DNA of 64,000 bases from Avena insularis (Eukaryota; Streptophyta; Magnoliopsida; Poales; Poaceae). The stretch covers positions 305,079,132 through 305,143,131 of the forward strand of contig CM042689.1 of NCBI GenBank assembly GCA_023614405.1, written 5' to 3'. The notes beneath the pieces are model-generated. The model was not told the DNA's origin and did not search any database. It was given only the letters and a program-made list of their open reading frames with translations. Made by a program: the position numbers and the translations under genes. The first letter of the stretch is position 1. Every line of letters starts with the position of its first letter. Of this stretch, positions 22,555-34,311 are shown in pieces.

Positions 22555-24433
22555 TGTTGGAGATATGCCCTAGAGGCAATAATAAATGTAGTTATTATTA
22601 TATATCTTTGTGTTTATGATAAATGTTTACATTCATGCTATAATAGTATTAACAAGGAAACATTAATACTCGTGTGAATTGTAAACTTAATTTGAAGTCC
22701 CTAGTATAGCCTCTATACTTCACTAGCTTGTTGGTTGATAGATGATTGTGGTTTCCCTATCATGAACATTGAGATGTTATCAACAACAAGATCATATCGT
22801 TAGGAGAATGATATGGTGGACATACTCCTATAGACAAGCGTAGCATAAAGATCAAGTCATTTCAATAGTTCAATTGCTATATGCTTTCTGATACATAGTA
22901 ACCTAATTCCTTCGACCATGAGATCATGCATATCACCTTTACTGGATGGATGCTTTGATGTCATCAAACACCACACCGTAACAGGGTGGCTATAAAGGTG
23001 GCATTGAGTGTTCGGAAAGTATTGGTTGAAACACATGGATCAAGAGTGGGATTTGTCCATCCACATGACGGATAGATATTCTCTGGGCCCTCTCGGTGAA
23101 ATGTCATCCAATTAGCTTGCAAGCATGTGACTTGGTCAAGGGATCACATATCACGGAGCGAGAAAAGTACTTATCGATGCGAGGATGAACTAGGTATGCG
23201 GAGATACAAGCGATCATAACCTCGGATAAGTAACATATCGTGAGACAAAGGGAAATTGGTATCGTATGTAAGTGGTTCATTCGATCGCAAAGTAATCGTA
23301 GAAATATGTAGAGCCATATGAATTTCAGATTCCTCTATTGGTTATTGTTCGAGAAGTGTCTCGATCATGTCGCATAATTCACGAACCGTAGGGAGACACA
23401 CTTAAGGATTCGACGTTGTTTGAGTAGTTATGGTATTATGAGAAAGAGACCGAATGTTGTTGAGTCTCGGATGGGATCCGGATATCACGAGGTGATCCGG
23501 AATGGTCCGAGAATAAGATTCATATAAGGAAAGTCCTGCTTTGAAGATGGCGGAATGATTCCGTGTTTTCATCGGGAACATTCTAGAAGGTCCCGGAATG
23601 TCCGCACTCGGAGGGAAGGGTACATGAATGTGTCATTACATATTGGAATGATTGCATCATGTACTAAGTGTTCTCGCTGTCCAAAATAAAGGGTTTATTT
23701 AAATCCTAAATTGAAAAGTCAAACGGCTAGTTTGAAAGTCAAACGGCAATTTTGGGAAGTGGAAAGAGGAGGAGGTGGAGACCGACTTGGGGAGAGTCCC
23801 CTTGGCCGGGCGCCTCCCAAGGCCGACTTGGGGAGGGACTCCTCCCCTTGGCCGCCGGCCCTCCCACCTATAAAGGGAGGGGCAGGGCCTTCCCTCCTAG
23901 TACACACTAGTTCCTATCCTCTAAACTAAACCCTAGACCTAAACTCCGGTTTAGAGCTATTTCGGTTTAGAGCCTTCTAATTGATTTAGAGCCTTCTAAT
24001 TGGTGTGTCTAATTACTAGACCACTAATAGCCTCTCTCATAAGCTCCACCATACTCGCACCGGCTTAAGGCGAAGCTCATGGATTTCCCTCTACTTAGGT
24101 ACCACGCCACAGTTGTCTTTTGGAATCGAGGAGAGTGCTACAACCTCCATTTTCTTTGGAACAAGGGAGAGGAAGGTCTTCGTCGAAAATCTGAACGTGT
24201 GACCGATCAAGGGAGCGCTTCTGGAACGTGGCGCCGAAGGATCGCTCACGCGATCTTGAGATCGGAAAGAGTACGACTACATCACCCACGAGAATCTGCT
24301 CTCGTTAACCGCTTTGGAATCTTCGAGGGTGAGTTCCTCTATCGACTCGTTGCTACAATCTAGTAGATAGATCTTGGCTTGTTTGTTTGTATGCGATAGA
24401 AATTTTTTGTTTTCCATGCTACGAACCCCTACA
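22555..24433 (+). repeat. 5' LTR of the Copia element
   Basis: The LTR runs from TGTTGGAGATATGCCC to CGAACCCCTACA, 1,879 bp. A TATA box (TATAAAG) lies at 23869-23875. Compared with the 3' LTR it differs mostly by one- to three-base insertions and deletions, for example cacctttactggatgg against cacctttggatgg. Confidence 0.9.
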
Positions 24434-25600
24434 AAGGGTATCGAGCCGTGTCTATATGTAGATCACAGACAGTAGAACACAATGGTCATTGTGGGCGTTA
24501 ATGCTTTTATTGTAGATTGCTTTTTGTGTACTTTGCATCTTACGGTATGTTGGGATGAAGCCGCTAACCTTACATGACATCGTTCATGAGACTTGCTCCA
24601 CGCTTGACATGCAACTTGTATTGCATAAGTGGCTTTATGGTGCCTGTTTCTCCTAGCATAGTAAAGATCCAATTTACAACGGGTAATCAACAATGCTAGT
24701 ATCAATGTTGTGGTTCTTGTTCGTAGGTTAGAACGACACCTATGGAAAGCCCCAAACCACGTAAAATATGCAAAGAAAGTAGAAGCGTCTAACTTTGTTT
24801 TGCAGGTGTGTGATGATGTGATATGGCCATGATTGTGATTATATTTGATGTATGCAATGTTCCTTATTGTAAGTTGGCAACCGCAGGAGCCATATGGTTG
24901 TCTTTAATTTACTGTTAAGACTGCGTGTCTATTCAAAATAGTTGTAATAGTTGAAGCTGGTGGACTACAACCATGAAGAAGCGTCATTGACCTTGATGCT
25001 ATGCCGGTGATAATGGAGATCATGTTCGTGCTTGAAGATGGAGATCGGAAGCACAAAGAAGAAAGGCCATATCATATCACATATTATGAATTGCATGTGA
25101 TGTTAATCCTTTATGCATCTTGTATTGCTTAGTAGACGGTAGCATTATAAGATGATCCCTCATGCACATAAATTTCAAGTTCTAAAGTGTTCACCCTTAG
25201 TATGCACCGTTACAAAGCTTGTCGCTCAAGCACCACGTGATGATCGGGTGTCTTTGATTCCGCGGTGAATACAACGTAAAAAGCCAGATTTGCTTATGCG
25301 GTAGCTAAGGTTTGATCTTGACGAGCCTAGCATGTATGCATGGCCTCGGGAACACGGATCGCCGAAAGGTAAAGCATGAATCATATAGTAGATATGATGA
25401 ACATGATGATTGTTCGCCATTGAAACTATATCAAGTCTCGTGATGATCGGTGTTGATGTAGTGGATTTGGTTCGTGATCACTAAAACAATGTGAGGGATG
25501 TTGTTTTGAGTGGGAGTTCACCTAGTTTAATTTCAGTAATTAATTTGAACTCAATTTGTCATAAACTTAGTCTAAACAATTGCAAAAATGTAGAAGATCA
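24434..25600 (+). other. Copia leader with primer binding site
   Basis: Just after the LTR, gggtatcgagcc (24436-24447) resembles the TGGTATCAGAGC primer site for initiator tRNA-Met, with changes. The following 1.1 kb is untranslated leader with only short frames. It corresponds to the leader at 62555-63596 of the minus-strand Copia element, with shared stretches such as the one around caccacgtgatgatcgg. Confidence 0.65.
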
Positions 25601-26420
25601 ATGGCAGCCCTACCATCAATTTTAATGCTCCTAGAGAAAGAAAAGTTGAAAAACAATGGAAGCAACTTCATGGATTGGTTCCGCAATTTGAGGATTGTCC
25701 TCACACGGTAATTTGACCTATGTGCTGGATGCACCATTGGGTGACCCACTGCAATGATGCTACCGATGAAGTAAAGAATGTTTACCTCGCTTCTAAGAAT
25801 CAAGACTCCATAGTTCAGTGTGCTATCTTGTATGGTTTAGAATCGGAGCTTGAAAAGGTTTGAAGAGTCGATCCATATGATATTGTCGAGGATCTCAAAT
25901 TAATCTTTGAGACTCATGCGGCAATTGAAAGTTATGAAGCTTCAAAAGTTCTTTAACGCAAGATGGAAGAGGGTAGCTCAAAGGTGAGCATGTGCTTAAG
26001 ATGTCAGGCACGCAAATAAACTTCAAAGTTTGGGTATAGTGATTCCTAATACTTTGGGGTTTACGCATCCTCAATCACTACCACCAAGTTACAAGAACTT
26101 TGTGATGAACTACAACATGCAGAACATGAACAAAGAGTTGCGGAACTATTTGCTATGTTAAAATCTGCAGTGGAGATCAAGAAAGAGCACCAAGTGTTGA
26201 TGGTCAATAAGACCACCGAATTCAAGAAAGGCAAGTCTAAGGAAGGACACTTCAAGAAGGGTGGTAAGAAAGTTACCATACCGACGAAGAAGACCAAGGC
26301 TGGACCTAAACTGGCCCTAAAAGTGCTTTTACCGCAAGGGAGAAGGTCCTTTGGAAGCGGAATTGCCCAAAGTACTTGGCGGATTTGAAGAACGGCAACA
26401 TCAAGAAGAAAGGTATATCG
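25601..26420 (+). pseudogene. Copia Gag, frameshifted
   Basis: The Gag starts MAALPSILMLLEKEK at 25601; shifting frames give sequence parallel to the cleaner Gag of the minus-strand relative (NGSNFTEW..NLRILL; DTHAAVESYNASEKFF; EIKKEHQVLM). The C-terminal part near 26155-26290 reads MLKSAVEIKKEHQVLMVNK and is followed by a lysine-rich tail. The zinc knuckle is damaged. At least four frame breaks and several stops rule out function. Confidence 0.75.
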
Positions 26421-27470
26421 ATATACATGTTATTGATGTGTATCTCACTAGTATTCGTAGTAGTGCACAGGTATTTGATCTTGGTTCGGTTGCTCATATT
26501 TGTAACTCAAACAGAGCCGCAGAATAAACGGAAGCTAGTGAAGAACGAGGTGACGATGCGCGAGGAACGGATCAAAGGTTGATGTGATCGCGGCACGCTA
26601 CCTCTTCATCTACCATCGGGATTAGTTTTATACTTAAATAATTGTTATTTGGTGCTGCGTTGAGCATGAACATTATATCGGGATCTTGTTTATTGCGAGA
26701 CGGTTACTTGTTTAAATCCGAGAATAATGGTTGTTCGATTTATATGAGTAATATGTTTTATGCACATGCACCTTTGATAGATGGTCTATTCATATTGAAT
26801 CTCGATAGTGGAAATACACATATCAACAACATTGAGGCTAAACGTTTGAAATCAGCGATAATTAGACCTATATGTGGCAATCGCTGCCTTGGTCACATTG
26901 GAGTGAAGCGTGAAGAAACTCCATTCGATGGACTTCTTGAATCACTTGATTTTGAATCACTTGAAAGATGCGAGGCATGTCTGATGGGTAAAATGACTAA
27001 GACTCCATTTTCTGGTATAATGGAGCGAGCTACGGACTTATTGGAAATCATACATACCGATGTATGTGGTCCAATGAGTGTAGCATCGCTGTGGTTATCG
27101 TTATGTTCTTACCTTCACAGATGACTTGAGTAGATATGGGTATATCTATTTCATGAAACATAAGTCCAAACTTTCGAGAAGTTTAAGGAGTTTCAAAGTG
27201 AGGTAGAGAATCAACGTAACAAGAAGATTAAATTTCTACGTTCGATCGTGGAGGTGAATATCTAAGTTACGAGTTTGGCGAGCATTTGAAGAAATGTGGA
27301 ATACTTTCAGCGATTGACACCGCCGGAACACCACAAGTAATGGTGTGTCGAATGTCGTAATCGAACTCTCTTAGATATGGTTCGTTCTATGATGTCACTT
27401 ACAGATTTACGCTATCATTTTGGGGTTATGCATTAGAAACAGCCGCATTCACTTTAAATAGGGCACCGCC
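26421..27470 (+). pseudogene. Copia protease and integrase N-terminal part, frameshifted
   Basis: The protease is recognisable near 26440-26520 (VYLTSIRSSAQVFDLGSVAH in the reconstructed order, with D-L-G in place of D-T-G). A longer open stretch at 26642-27124 gives LSMNIISGSCLLRDGY and SENNGCSIYM. It then gives the pre-integrase zinc-binding region CLGHIGVKREETPFDGLLES and CEACLMGKMTKTPF, and the first catalytic Asp in HTDVCGPM. The rest of the integrase core follows in other frames (FTDDLSRYGYIYFMKHKSK; LNRAPP). Integrase would insert the cDNA; this copy is dead. Confidence 0.75.
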
Positions 27471-29500
27471 TAAACTGCTGAAACGACACCATATGAATTA
27501 TGGTTTGGGAAGAAACCTAAATTGTCGTTCCTTAAAGTTTGGGGATGCGAAGCCTATGTAAAGAAGTTACAGCCGGACAAGCTTGAACCCAAAGCGGAAA
27601 AATGCGTCTTCATAGGATACCCGAAGGAAACTATTGGGTATACCTTCTATCATAGATCCGAAGGCAAAATCTTCGTTGCCAAGAATGGATCCTTTCTAGA
27701 GAAGGAATTTCTCTCGAAAGAAGTGACTGGAAGGAAAGTAGAACTCGACGAGGTTGTCGAACCTTCTCTCGAAATTGCGAGTAGCGCAGCACAGGAAGAA
27801 GTTCCTGTGGTGCCTATAAGAGAGGAAGCTAATGATGGTGATCATGAAACTTCGGTTGAAGTTGCTACAGAGCCTCGGAGGTCAACGAGAACTCGTACCA
27901 CTCCAGATTGGTATGATTCCGTTATGAATGTCATGTTGGTGGACAACACCGATGACCCCGAGACATATGAGGAAGCGATGATGAGCCCAGATTCCAATAA
28001 ATGGCAAGAAGCCATGAAATCCGAGATTGGATCCATGTACGAAAACCAAGTATGGACTTTGGTGGATTTACGGATGGCGAAGGTATCGAGAACAAATGGA
28101 TTTTCAAGAAGAAAGCAGATGTTGATGGTAATGTTACTCTATAAAGCTCGACTTGTCGCAAAAGGGTTTCGACAAATTCAAGGAGTTGACTACGATGAGA
28201 CTTTCTCACCGGTAGCGAAGCTAAAGTCTGTGAGGATTATGTTAGCAATCGCTGCATATTATGATTATGAGATATGGCAGATGGATGTCAAAACAGCATT
28301 CCTCAATGGAGACATTGATGAAGAGTTGTATATGATGCAACCCAAAGGTTTTGTCGATCCTAAAGATGCTAACAAGGTATGCAAGCTTCAACGGTCCATC
28401 TATGGATTGAAGCAAGCATCCCGAAGTTGGAATCAACGTTTTGATAAGGTAATCAAAAGTTTTGGTTTTATACAAACTTATGGAGAAGCTTGTATTTACA
28501 AGAAAGTGAGTGGGAGCTCAGAGCATTCTTAATACTGTATGTGGATGACATATTGTTGATTGGGAATGATGTAGACCTTCTTAATAGTGTCAAGGAATAT
28601 TTGAATAATAGTTTTTCAATGAAGGATCTTGGCGAAGCAGCTTACATATTAGGCATAAAGATTTATAGAGATAGATCGAAACGCCAAATATCATTGTCAC
28701 AAAGTACATATTTGGACAAAGTTCTAAAGAGGTTTGGAATGGAAGAAAGCAAGAAAGGGTTCTTGCCCATGTTGCTTAATCGACCTTGAGTAAAACTCAA
28801 AGTCCGACATCGCAGAAGATAGAGAAAGGATGAGTAAGACTCCTATGCATCAGCCATAGGATCTCTAATGTATGCCATGCTATGTACTAGACCCGACATT
28901 GCATATGTCGTTAGTTTAACTAGCAGATATCAAAGTGATCCAGAGTGGATCATTGGACAATGATCAAAAACATCCTTAAGTACTTGAGAAGAACTAAGGA
29001 TATGGTTCTTTCTTATGGAGGTGATGAACAGCTGTTGTTAATGGTTACACCGATGCTAGTTGGAACACCGATCCGATGATTCTAAATCACAACTGGATAC
29101 GTATTTATTTTGAATGGTGCGCGATTAGTTGGAGGAGTGCAAAGCAAAGCGTTGTGGCGAGATCTTCAACTGAATCGGAATACATGGCTTCGGAGGCTTC
29201 ACAAGAAGCGATATGGATGAAAGAGTTCATTACAGAGCTGGGTGTGGTTCCTAGTGCTGGACCCAATATCTATCTCTTTGTGATAACATGGGCGCCATAG
29301 CCAATGCGCAAGAACCAAGGTCACACAAGAAGTCTGAAGCATATCAAGCTGCGTTTTCACGCTATTCGAGAACATATCCGGGATGGGGATATAAAGATTT
29401 GCAAAGTACACAGATCTGAATGTGGCGGATCCGTTGACTAAACCTCTCCGAGGGCAAAACATGACCAACACCAAACTGCCATGGGTGTTCGGTATATTAC
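27471..29500 (+). pseudogene. Copia reverse transcriptase and RNase H, frameshifted
   Basis: The open stretch 27522-28532 covers the integrase C-terminal region (LSFLKVWGCEAYVKKLQPDK) and the first half of the reverse transcriptase (VDYDETFSPVAKLKSVRIML, IWQMDVKTAFLNGDIDEELY, QPKGFVDPKDANKVCKLQRS). A frameshift near 28520 leads to 28490-28789 with the catalytic LYVDDILLIGND and MKDLGEAAYILGIKIYRDRS. RNase H motifs follow in broken frames near 28870-29260 (RPDIAYVVSLT, SSTESEYMASEASQEAIWMK). Unlike its minus-strand relative it keeps YVDD but is otherwise more damaged. Confidence 0.85.
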
Positions 29501-29530
29501 CATGTAATCTAGATTAGATGACTCTAGTGC

Positions 29531-29541
29531 AAGTGGGAGAC
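29531..29541 (+). other. Copia polypurine tract
   Basis: The purine-rich aagtgggagac lies directly before the TG of the 3' LTR and would prime plus-strand DNA synthesis. The same tract, reversed, sits at 58540-58553 in the minus-strand Copia element. Confidence 0.8.
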
Positions 29542-31395
29542 TGTTGGAGATATGCCCTAGAGGCAATAATAAATGTAGTTATTATTATATATCTTTGTGT
29601 TTATGATAAATGTTTACATTCATGCTATAATAGTATTAACAAGGAAACATTAATACTCGTGTGAATTGTAAACTTAATTTGAAGTCCCTAGTATAGCCTC
29701 TATACTTCACTAGCTTGTTGGTTGATAGATGATTGTGGTTTCCCTATCATGAACATTGAGATGTTATCAACAACAAGATCATATCGTTAGGAGAATGATA
29801 TGGTGGACATACTCCTATAGACAAGCGTAGCATAAAGATCAAGTCATTTCAATAGTTCAATTGCTATATGCTTTCTGATACATAGTAACCTAATTCCTTC
29901 GACCATGAGATCATGCATATCACCTTTGGATGGATGCTTTGATGTCATCAAACACCACACCGTAATAGGTGGCTATAAAGGTGGCATTGAGTGTTCGGAA
30001 AGTATTGGTTGAAACACATGGATCAAGAGTGGATTTGTCCATCCACATGACGAATAGATATTCTCTGGCCCTCTCGGTGAAATGTCATCCAATTAGCTTG
30101 CAAGCATGTGACTTGGTCACAAGGGATCACATATCACGGAACGAGAAAAGAGTACTTATCGAACGAGGATGAACTAGGTATGCGGAGATACCGAGATCAT
30201 AACCTCGGATAAGTAACATATCGTGAGACAAAGGGAAATTGGTATCGTATGTAAGTGGTTCATTCGATGCAAAGTAATCGAGAAATATGTGGAGCCATAT
30301 GAATTTCCAGATTCCTCTATTGGTTATTGTTCGAGAAGTGTCTCGATCATGTCCGCATAATTCACGAACCGTAGGAGACACACTTAAGGATTCGACGTTG
30401 TTTGAGTAGTTATGGTATTATGAGAAAGAGACCGAATGTTGTTCGGAGTCTCGGATGGGATCCGGGATATCACGAGGTGATCCGGAATGGTCCGGAGAAT
30501 AAGATTCATATAAGGAAAGTCCTGTTTGAAGTGGCGGAATGATTCCTGTTTTCATCGGGAACATTCTAGAAGGTCCTAATGTCCCAAGACCGGAGGGGGA
30601 AGGGTACATGAATGTGTCATTACATATTGGAATGATTGCATCATGTACTAAGTGTTCTCGCTGTCCAAAATAAAGGGTTTATTTAAATCCTAAATTGAAA
30701 AGTCAAACGGCTAGTTTGAAAGTCAAACGGCAATTTTGGGAAGTGGGAAAAGAGGAGGAGGTGGAGACCGACTTGGGAGGAGTCCCTTGGCGGCGCGCCT
30801 CCCAAGGCCGACTTGGGAGGGACTCCTCCCTTGGCCGCCCTCCCACCTATAAAGGAGGGCAGGGCCTTCCTCCTAGTACACACTAGTTCCTATCCTCTAA
30901 ACTAAACCCTAGACCTAAACTCCGGTTAGAGCTATTTTGTTTAGAGCCTTCTAATTGATTTAGAGCCTTCTAATTGGTGTGTCTAATTACTAGACCACTA
31001 ATAGCCTCTCTCATAAGCTCCACCATACTGCACCGGCTTAAGGCGAAGCCTGGGATTTCCCTCTACTTGGTACCACTGCCAGTCTTTACGGAATCGCGAG
31101 GAGAGTGCTACAACCTCCGCTGCTTTGGAACAAGGGAGAGGAAGGTCTTCAAATCAACCGAACGTGTGACCGATCGGGGAGCGCTGGAACGTGGCTGGAA
31201 GGATCGCTCACGCGATCTTGAGATCGGAAAGAGTACGACTACATCACCCACGAGAATCTGCTCTCGTTAACCGCTTTGGAATCTTCGAGGGTGAGTTCCT
31301 CTATCGACTCGTTGCTACAATCTAGTAGATAGATCTTGGCTTGTTTGTTTGTATGCGATAGAAATTTTTTGTTTTCCATGCTACGAACCCCTACA
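29542..31395 (+). repeat. 3' LTR of the Copia element
   Basis: The LTR is 1,854 bp with the same ends as the 5' copy and a TATA box (TATAAAG) at 30848-30854. It is followed at once by the TSD copy tccgc (31396-31400). Confidence 0.9.
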
Positions 31396-31852
31396 TCCGC
31401 GCAGGAGCGCCTGTCGGCAGTTGCTGAGGTGCTCGTCGGGGAGGCCTCCTGGCGCGGTCCTGAGTCAAACATAAAGCAGGGTTAGCAGCAGGGAGAGGAG
31501 GGGAGCATGCCAGGGTGAAATGCAGGGGAAGAGGAGCTCTAGAGAGGATGGCTTGCTCGGATTCGTGGTAATGGCCGAGATGAGTTGATCTTCCTCTCCA
31601 GGAGCATGTAGGGCCAGGGAGGAGCTAGGGAGCTTGGGGATGGTAGATCATGGGTAGAGGGTGGCCTGGAGGTGACATGCAGGTGGAGGGGAGGAAGGGG
31701 GAGGGAGCCTCGAGCTTGGGCTAGACAATGGCCAAAACCCTACTTTTCTTTCTCCCCTGGGCAGGGCCGAGCAAGAGAAAGAATGGGGGAGCTAGGGAGG
31801 TGGGTAGGGGGAAAATGAGCAGCAGAGTGGGTTGCTAGAGTGGCTTTTGCCT

Positions 31853-31858
31853 TATAAA
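31853..31858 (-). promoter_or_regulatory. Putative TATA box of the long solo LTR
   Basis: On the minus strand ggtttataagg lies about 2.4 kb into the LTR and is followed by a C/T-rich leader-like stretch, a plausible promoter. It supports the minus orientation of this LTR, but the evidence is the motif alone. Confidence 0.4.
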
Positions 31859-34311
31859 CCGAAGAGGATGGTCCATAATGGACTATGCCCATGGTGGCCA
31901 AGGAGAGAGGGAAACCAGGGGAGGACAATTGATGTGGGTGTGAGGGAGGGGTCTAGGTGGCTTCTAGTTTGGTTTGTGGCAGGGAGTGAGAGGGTAGCTG
32001 CTGCACAAGCTTTGATGGTGGGATTGGACAAGACCTATGTCTCCCTCATAAACAAACATAAGGGACAAGATGGGTGGGGATGGGGTGTTGCAGTGCTACA
32101 GTGCACACGACCAGGAGGGAGTGTGTGCTGCTAAGGTGGAGTGCTTGACAAGCTTGGGGTTTGTTTGGTGTTAATTTGAATCAAGGTTTGATTGTTTTGG
32201 CAAAATTGATTAATTGGAGGCTTGTGAAGGAAGTTTACAAACTTTCATTGGGAAAAGTGTGCAAATGATACTGGTAGATAGAGTGGGTCAAATAATCTCT
32301 TCATGATTTAAATAGGATTTTTCTGAGTATTATAATCTCATTTAAATGCACTTATTCAAAAAGTGCAGAAATAGATTATGAAACTAAGATGATATTTTTA
32401 CATTGGGAAAGCTTGGTTTTTGATGTGATATGGTCTTAAATACCATAACTCACATTGGAGAATTTTATTGGGATTTATTGAGGTAGAAAGGTATTTTTGG
32501 GGAATTATTTCTTGTTTCTATCATTTAAGAAAAAGGCCAAAAAGAAATAATAAAGAATCTCAAAAATAATTATTTTTGAGTTGGAAAGATGGGGTATGAT
32601 ATATAGGAATCAAATGTGCCTTGAGTTGGCAAGGTGATTTGGAGAAAAGCAAACTTGCCTTTATGGACAAGGATTTTGAGAATTTGGTAGGTAGAGGGAA
32701 TTAAATAGTTTAAAAATCCAAATAATTGGGAGAATTATTTGGGGATGCTTATATCCAAGGTAGATGGTATAAAATTGATGTAGGCCTCAAGGTTAACCTT
32801 GGTTCTTAATAAAAGTGGTAGAGAGGATGGAAACTAGGGTTGAGAGGATCTAGGGTTTGGTTATTCTGATGCCCTCTAAACAGGGTTGGATTAGGGAGCT
32901 CAGAGCTCACCTTGGTACAAGGGTTATATGGATGAATATACCATGTCATATAGATGATCATGTAAGCAAGATTTGGGCTTGGTTGCATTTGAGGTGATCA
33001 TGATGAGATGGCAAACTTTGTTGAAAATAAGGCTGCCATATCAGATACATCAGGTAGCCTCCTAAACCATGGGGGTTTAAGAAGCACAAGGATCCAATGA
33101 AAACAAGTGAAGTGGGGATTGGTAGGACATGATTAGTAGATCATAACCATGCAAAGAGTTTGTCAAGGGTTGGTGGCATATATATGTGAGGTTCTGCCAA
33201 AGTAGGCAAGATGATAAGATCTACAGAAAAGATTAGTTTCTTGACTACCAAACCATCATGGATGAGTGGGAATTCGGATGGCTTAGCCCAGGGAAAGAGT
33301 GGGCCTTGGTAGTACTACTGATGTACTACAAGATGGTTCAAGTGCATTCTCAAGAAGGCACATGGGTTGGAAAAGGTAAAGCTCTAAAGATTGAATCTAG
33401 ATAAGAAATCCAGACAACCATTTTGGCAGATTTGATGATTTTGACTAGTGTTCAAGAGGGAAACAACTGAGAGGGTGGCAAAGGTTTATCCCTTCCCTAA
33501 AGTGGTTGATGTTGAGGTGTAGATGAATAGATGGGATCCAAACTTGGATTGGGTCTCCACTAGGTTGGAAACCATCAAGAGGGATTATCCCTGGATTGAG
33601 ATAAGCAGGGGATGAGATGATCACTTGAGTGGCTTACGATAGATCCAGACTTGGATGCTTGATTTGAGTTTTATGATCAAAAGCATGGGTTGGATCCTAA
33701 GGGGTGAGCTACTAGATTAGCTCACTCTAGTTCCTAAGCAAACAATGCAAACAGCAGATCAAGGCAATTCATCAGACAGCTGATCAAGGCAATTCATATT
33801 GTCACTTATCCAACTATTACTAGGGTTACCATCAAGACTAGATTGAGGTAAGGATGGGTATGTTGAAAGGGGTTTTGCTTTGAAGTAATATAAGTACCAT
33901 CTTGGTATCTCTACCAAGATTGAGGTGAAAAGGTTTTAATAAGGTTTTGGAAACCTAGGGATAAGAGTAGTTGAAGGTTCTGTCTTGAAAACATAAGGAG
34001 ATAATATATAGGTCTCCATAGTTTGTCAAAAGAAACTAGTAAAGTATTTTGTTGGGTCAAAGTCATCTTGGCTCAGGTTTTTGAAATGCCAGAACATTTG
34101 AGAATAGGAAAGATGAGCCAAGACATCTCTTTTGTGAAATAGTTTTTTGTAAACTAGTGTTGAGATGAGGAGTACACAACAAATACACAAACAATTGCTT
34201 GAGCACAAGCAAACAAGTAAGCACACATTTCAAGAAAAAGTTTTTGTTCCCCCTGATTTTTTCCTTTTGGACATTTAATCAGGGTTGTTGAAATTGGGAT
34301 GTTACAAATGC

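Larger units (their letters stand above)
22555..31395 (+). mobile_element. Ty1-Copia retrotransposon, complete, 8.8 kb
   Basis: The element has two LTRs (22555-24433 and 29542-31395), a tRNA-Met-like primer site after the first, a Gag-protease-integrase-reverse transcriptase-RNase H polyprotein in Copia order, and a polypurine tract before the second LTR. It is flanked by the TSD tccgc (22550-22554 and 31396-31400). The polyprotein has many frameshifts. A related element lies on the minus strand at 56890-64000. Confidence 0.93.
19343..34306 (-). mobile_element. Very long solo LTR (about 6.1 kb), split by a Copia element
   Basis: On the minus strand it opens TGTAACATCCCAATTTC at 34306 and ends GGGGTGCCACA at 19343. 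Flanks aatgt (19338-19342) and aatgc (34307-34311) form a 5-bp TSD with one mismatch, and gag reads through when it is removed. Without the nested Copia element it is about 6.1 kb. I see no protein-coding domain, primer site or second LTR copy inside, so it is best explained as a solo LTR of a Gypsy element with giant LTRs. The LARD class, such as Sukkula-like elements, is a candidate. A complete TRIM/LARD with unrecognised internal sequence is the alternative. Confidence 0.7.

Noticed and set aside
26061..28475. Minus-strand frames overlapping the Copia polyprotein
   Set aside because: They are shadows of the Copia coding region on the opposite strand, with no family motifs of their own.
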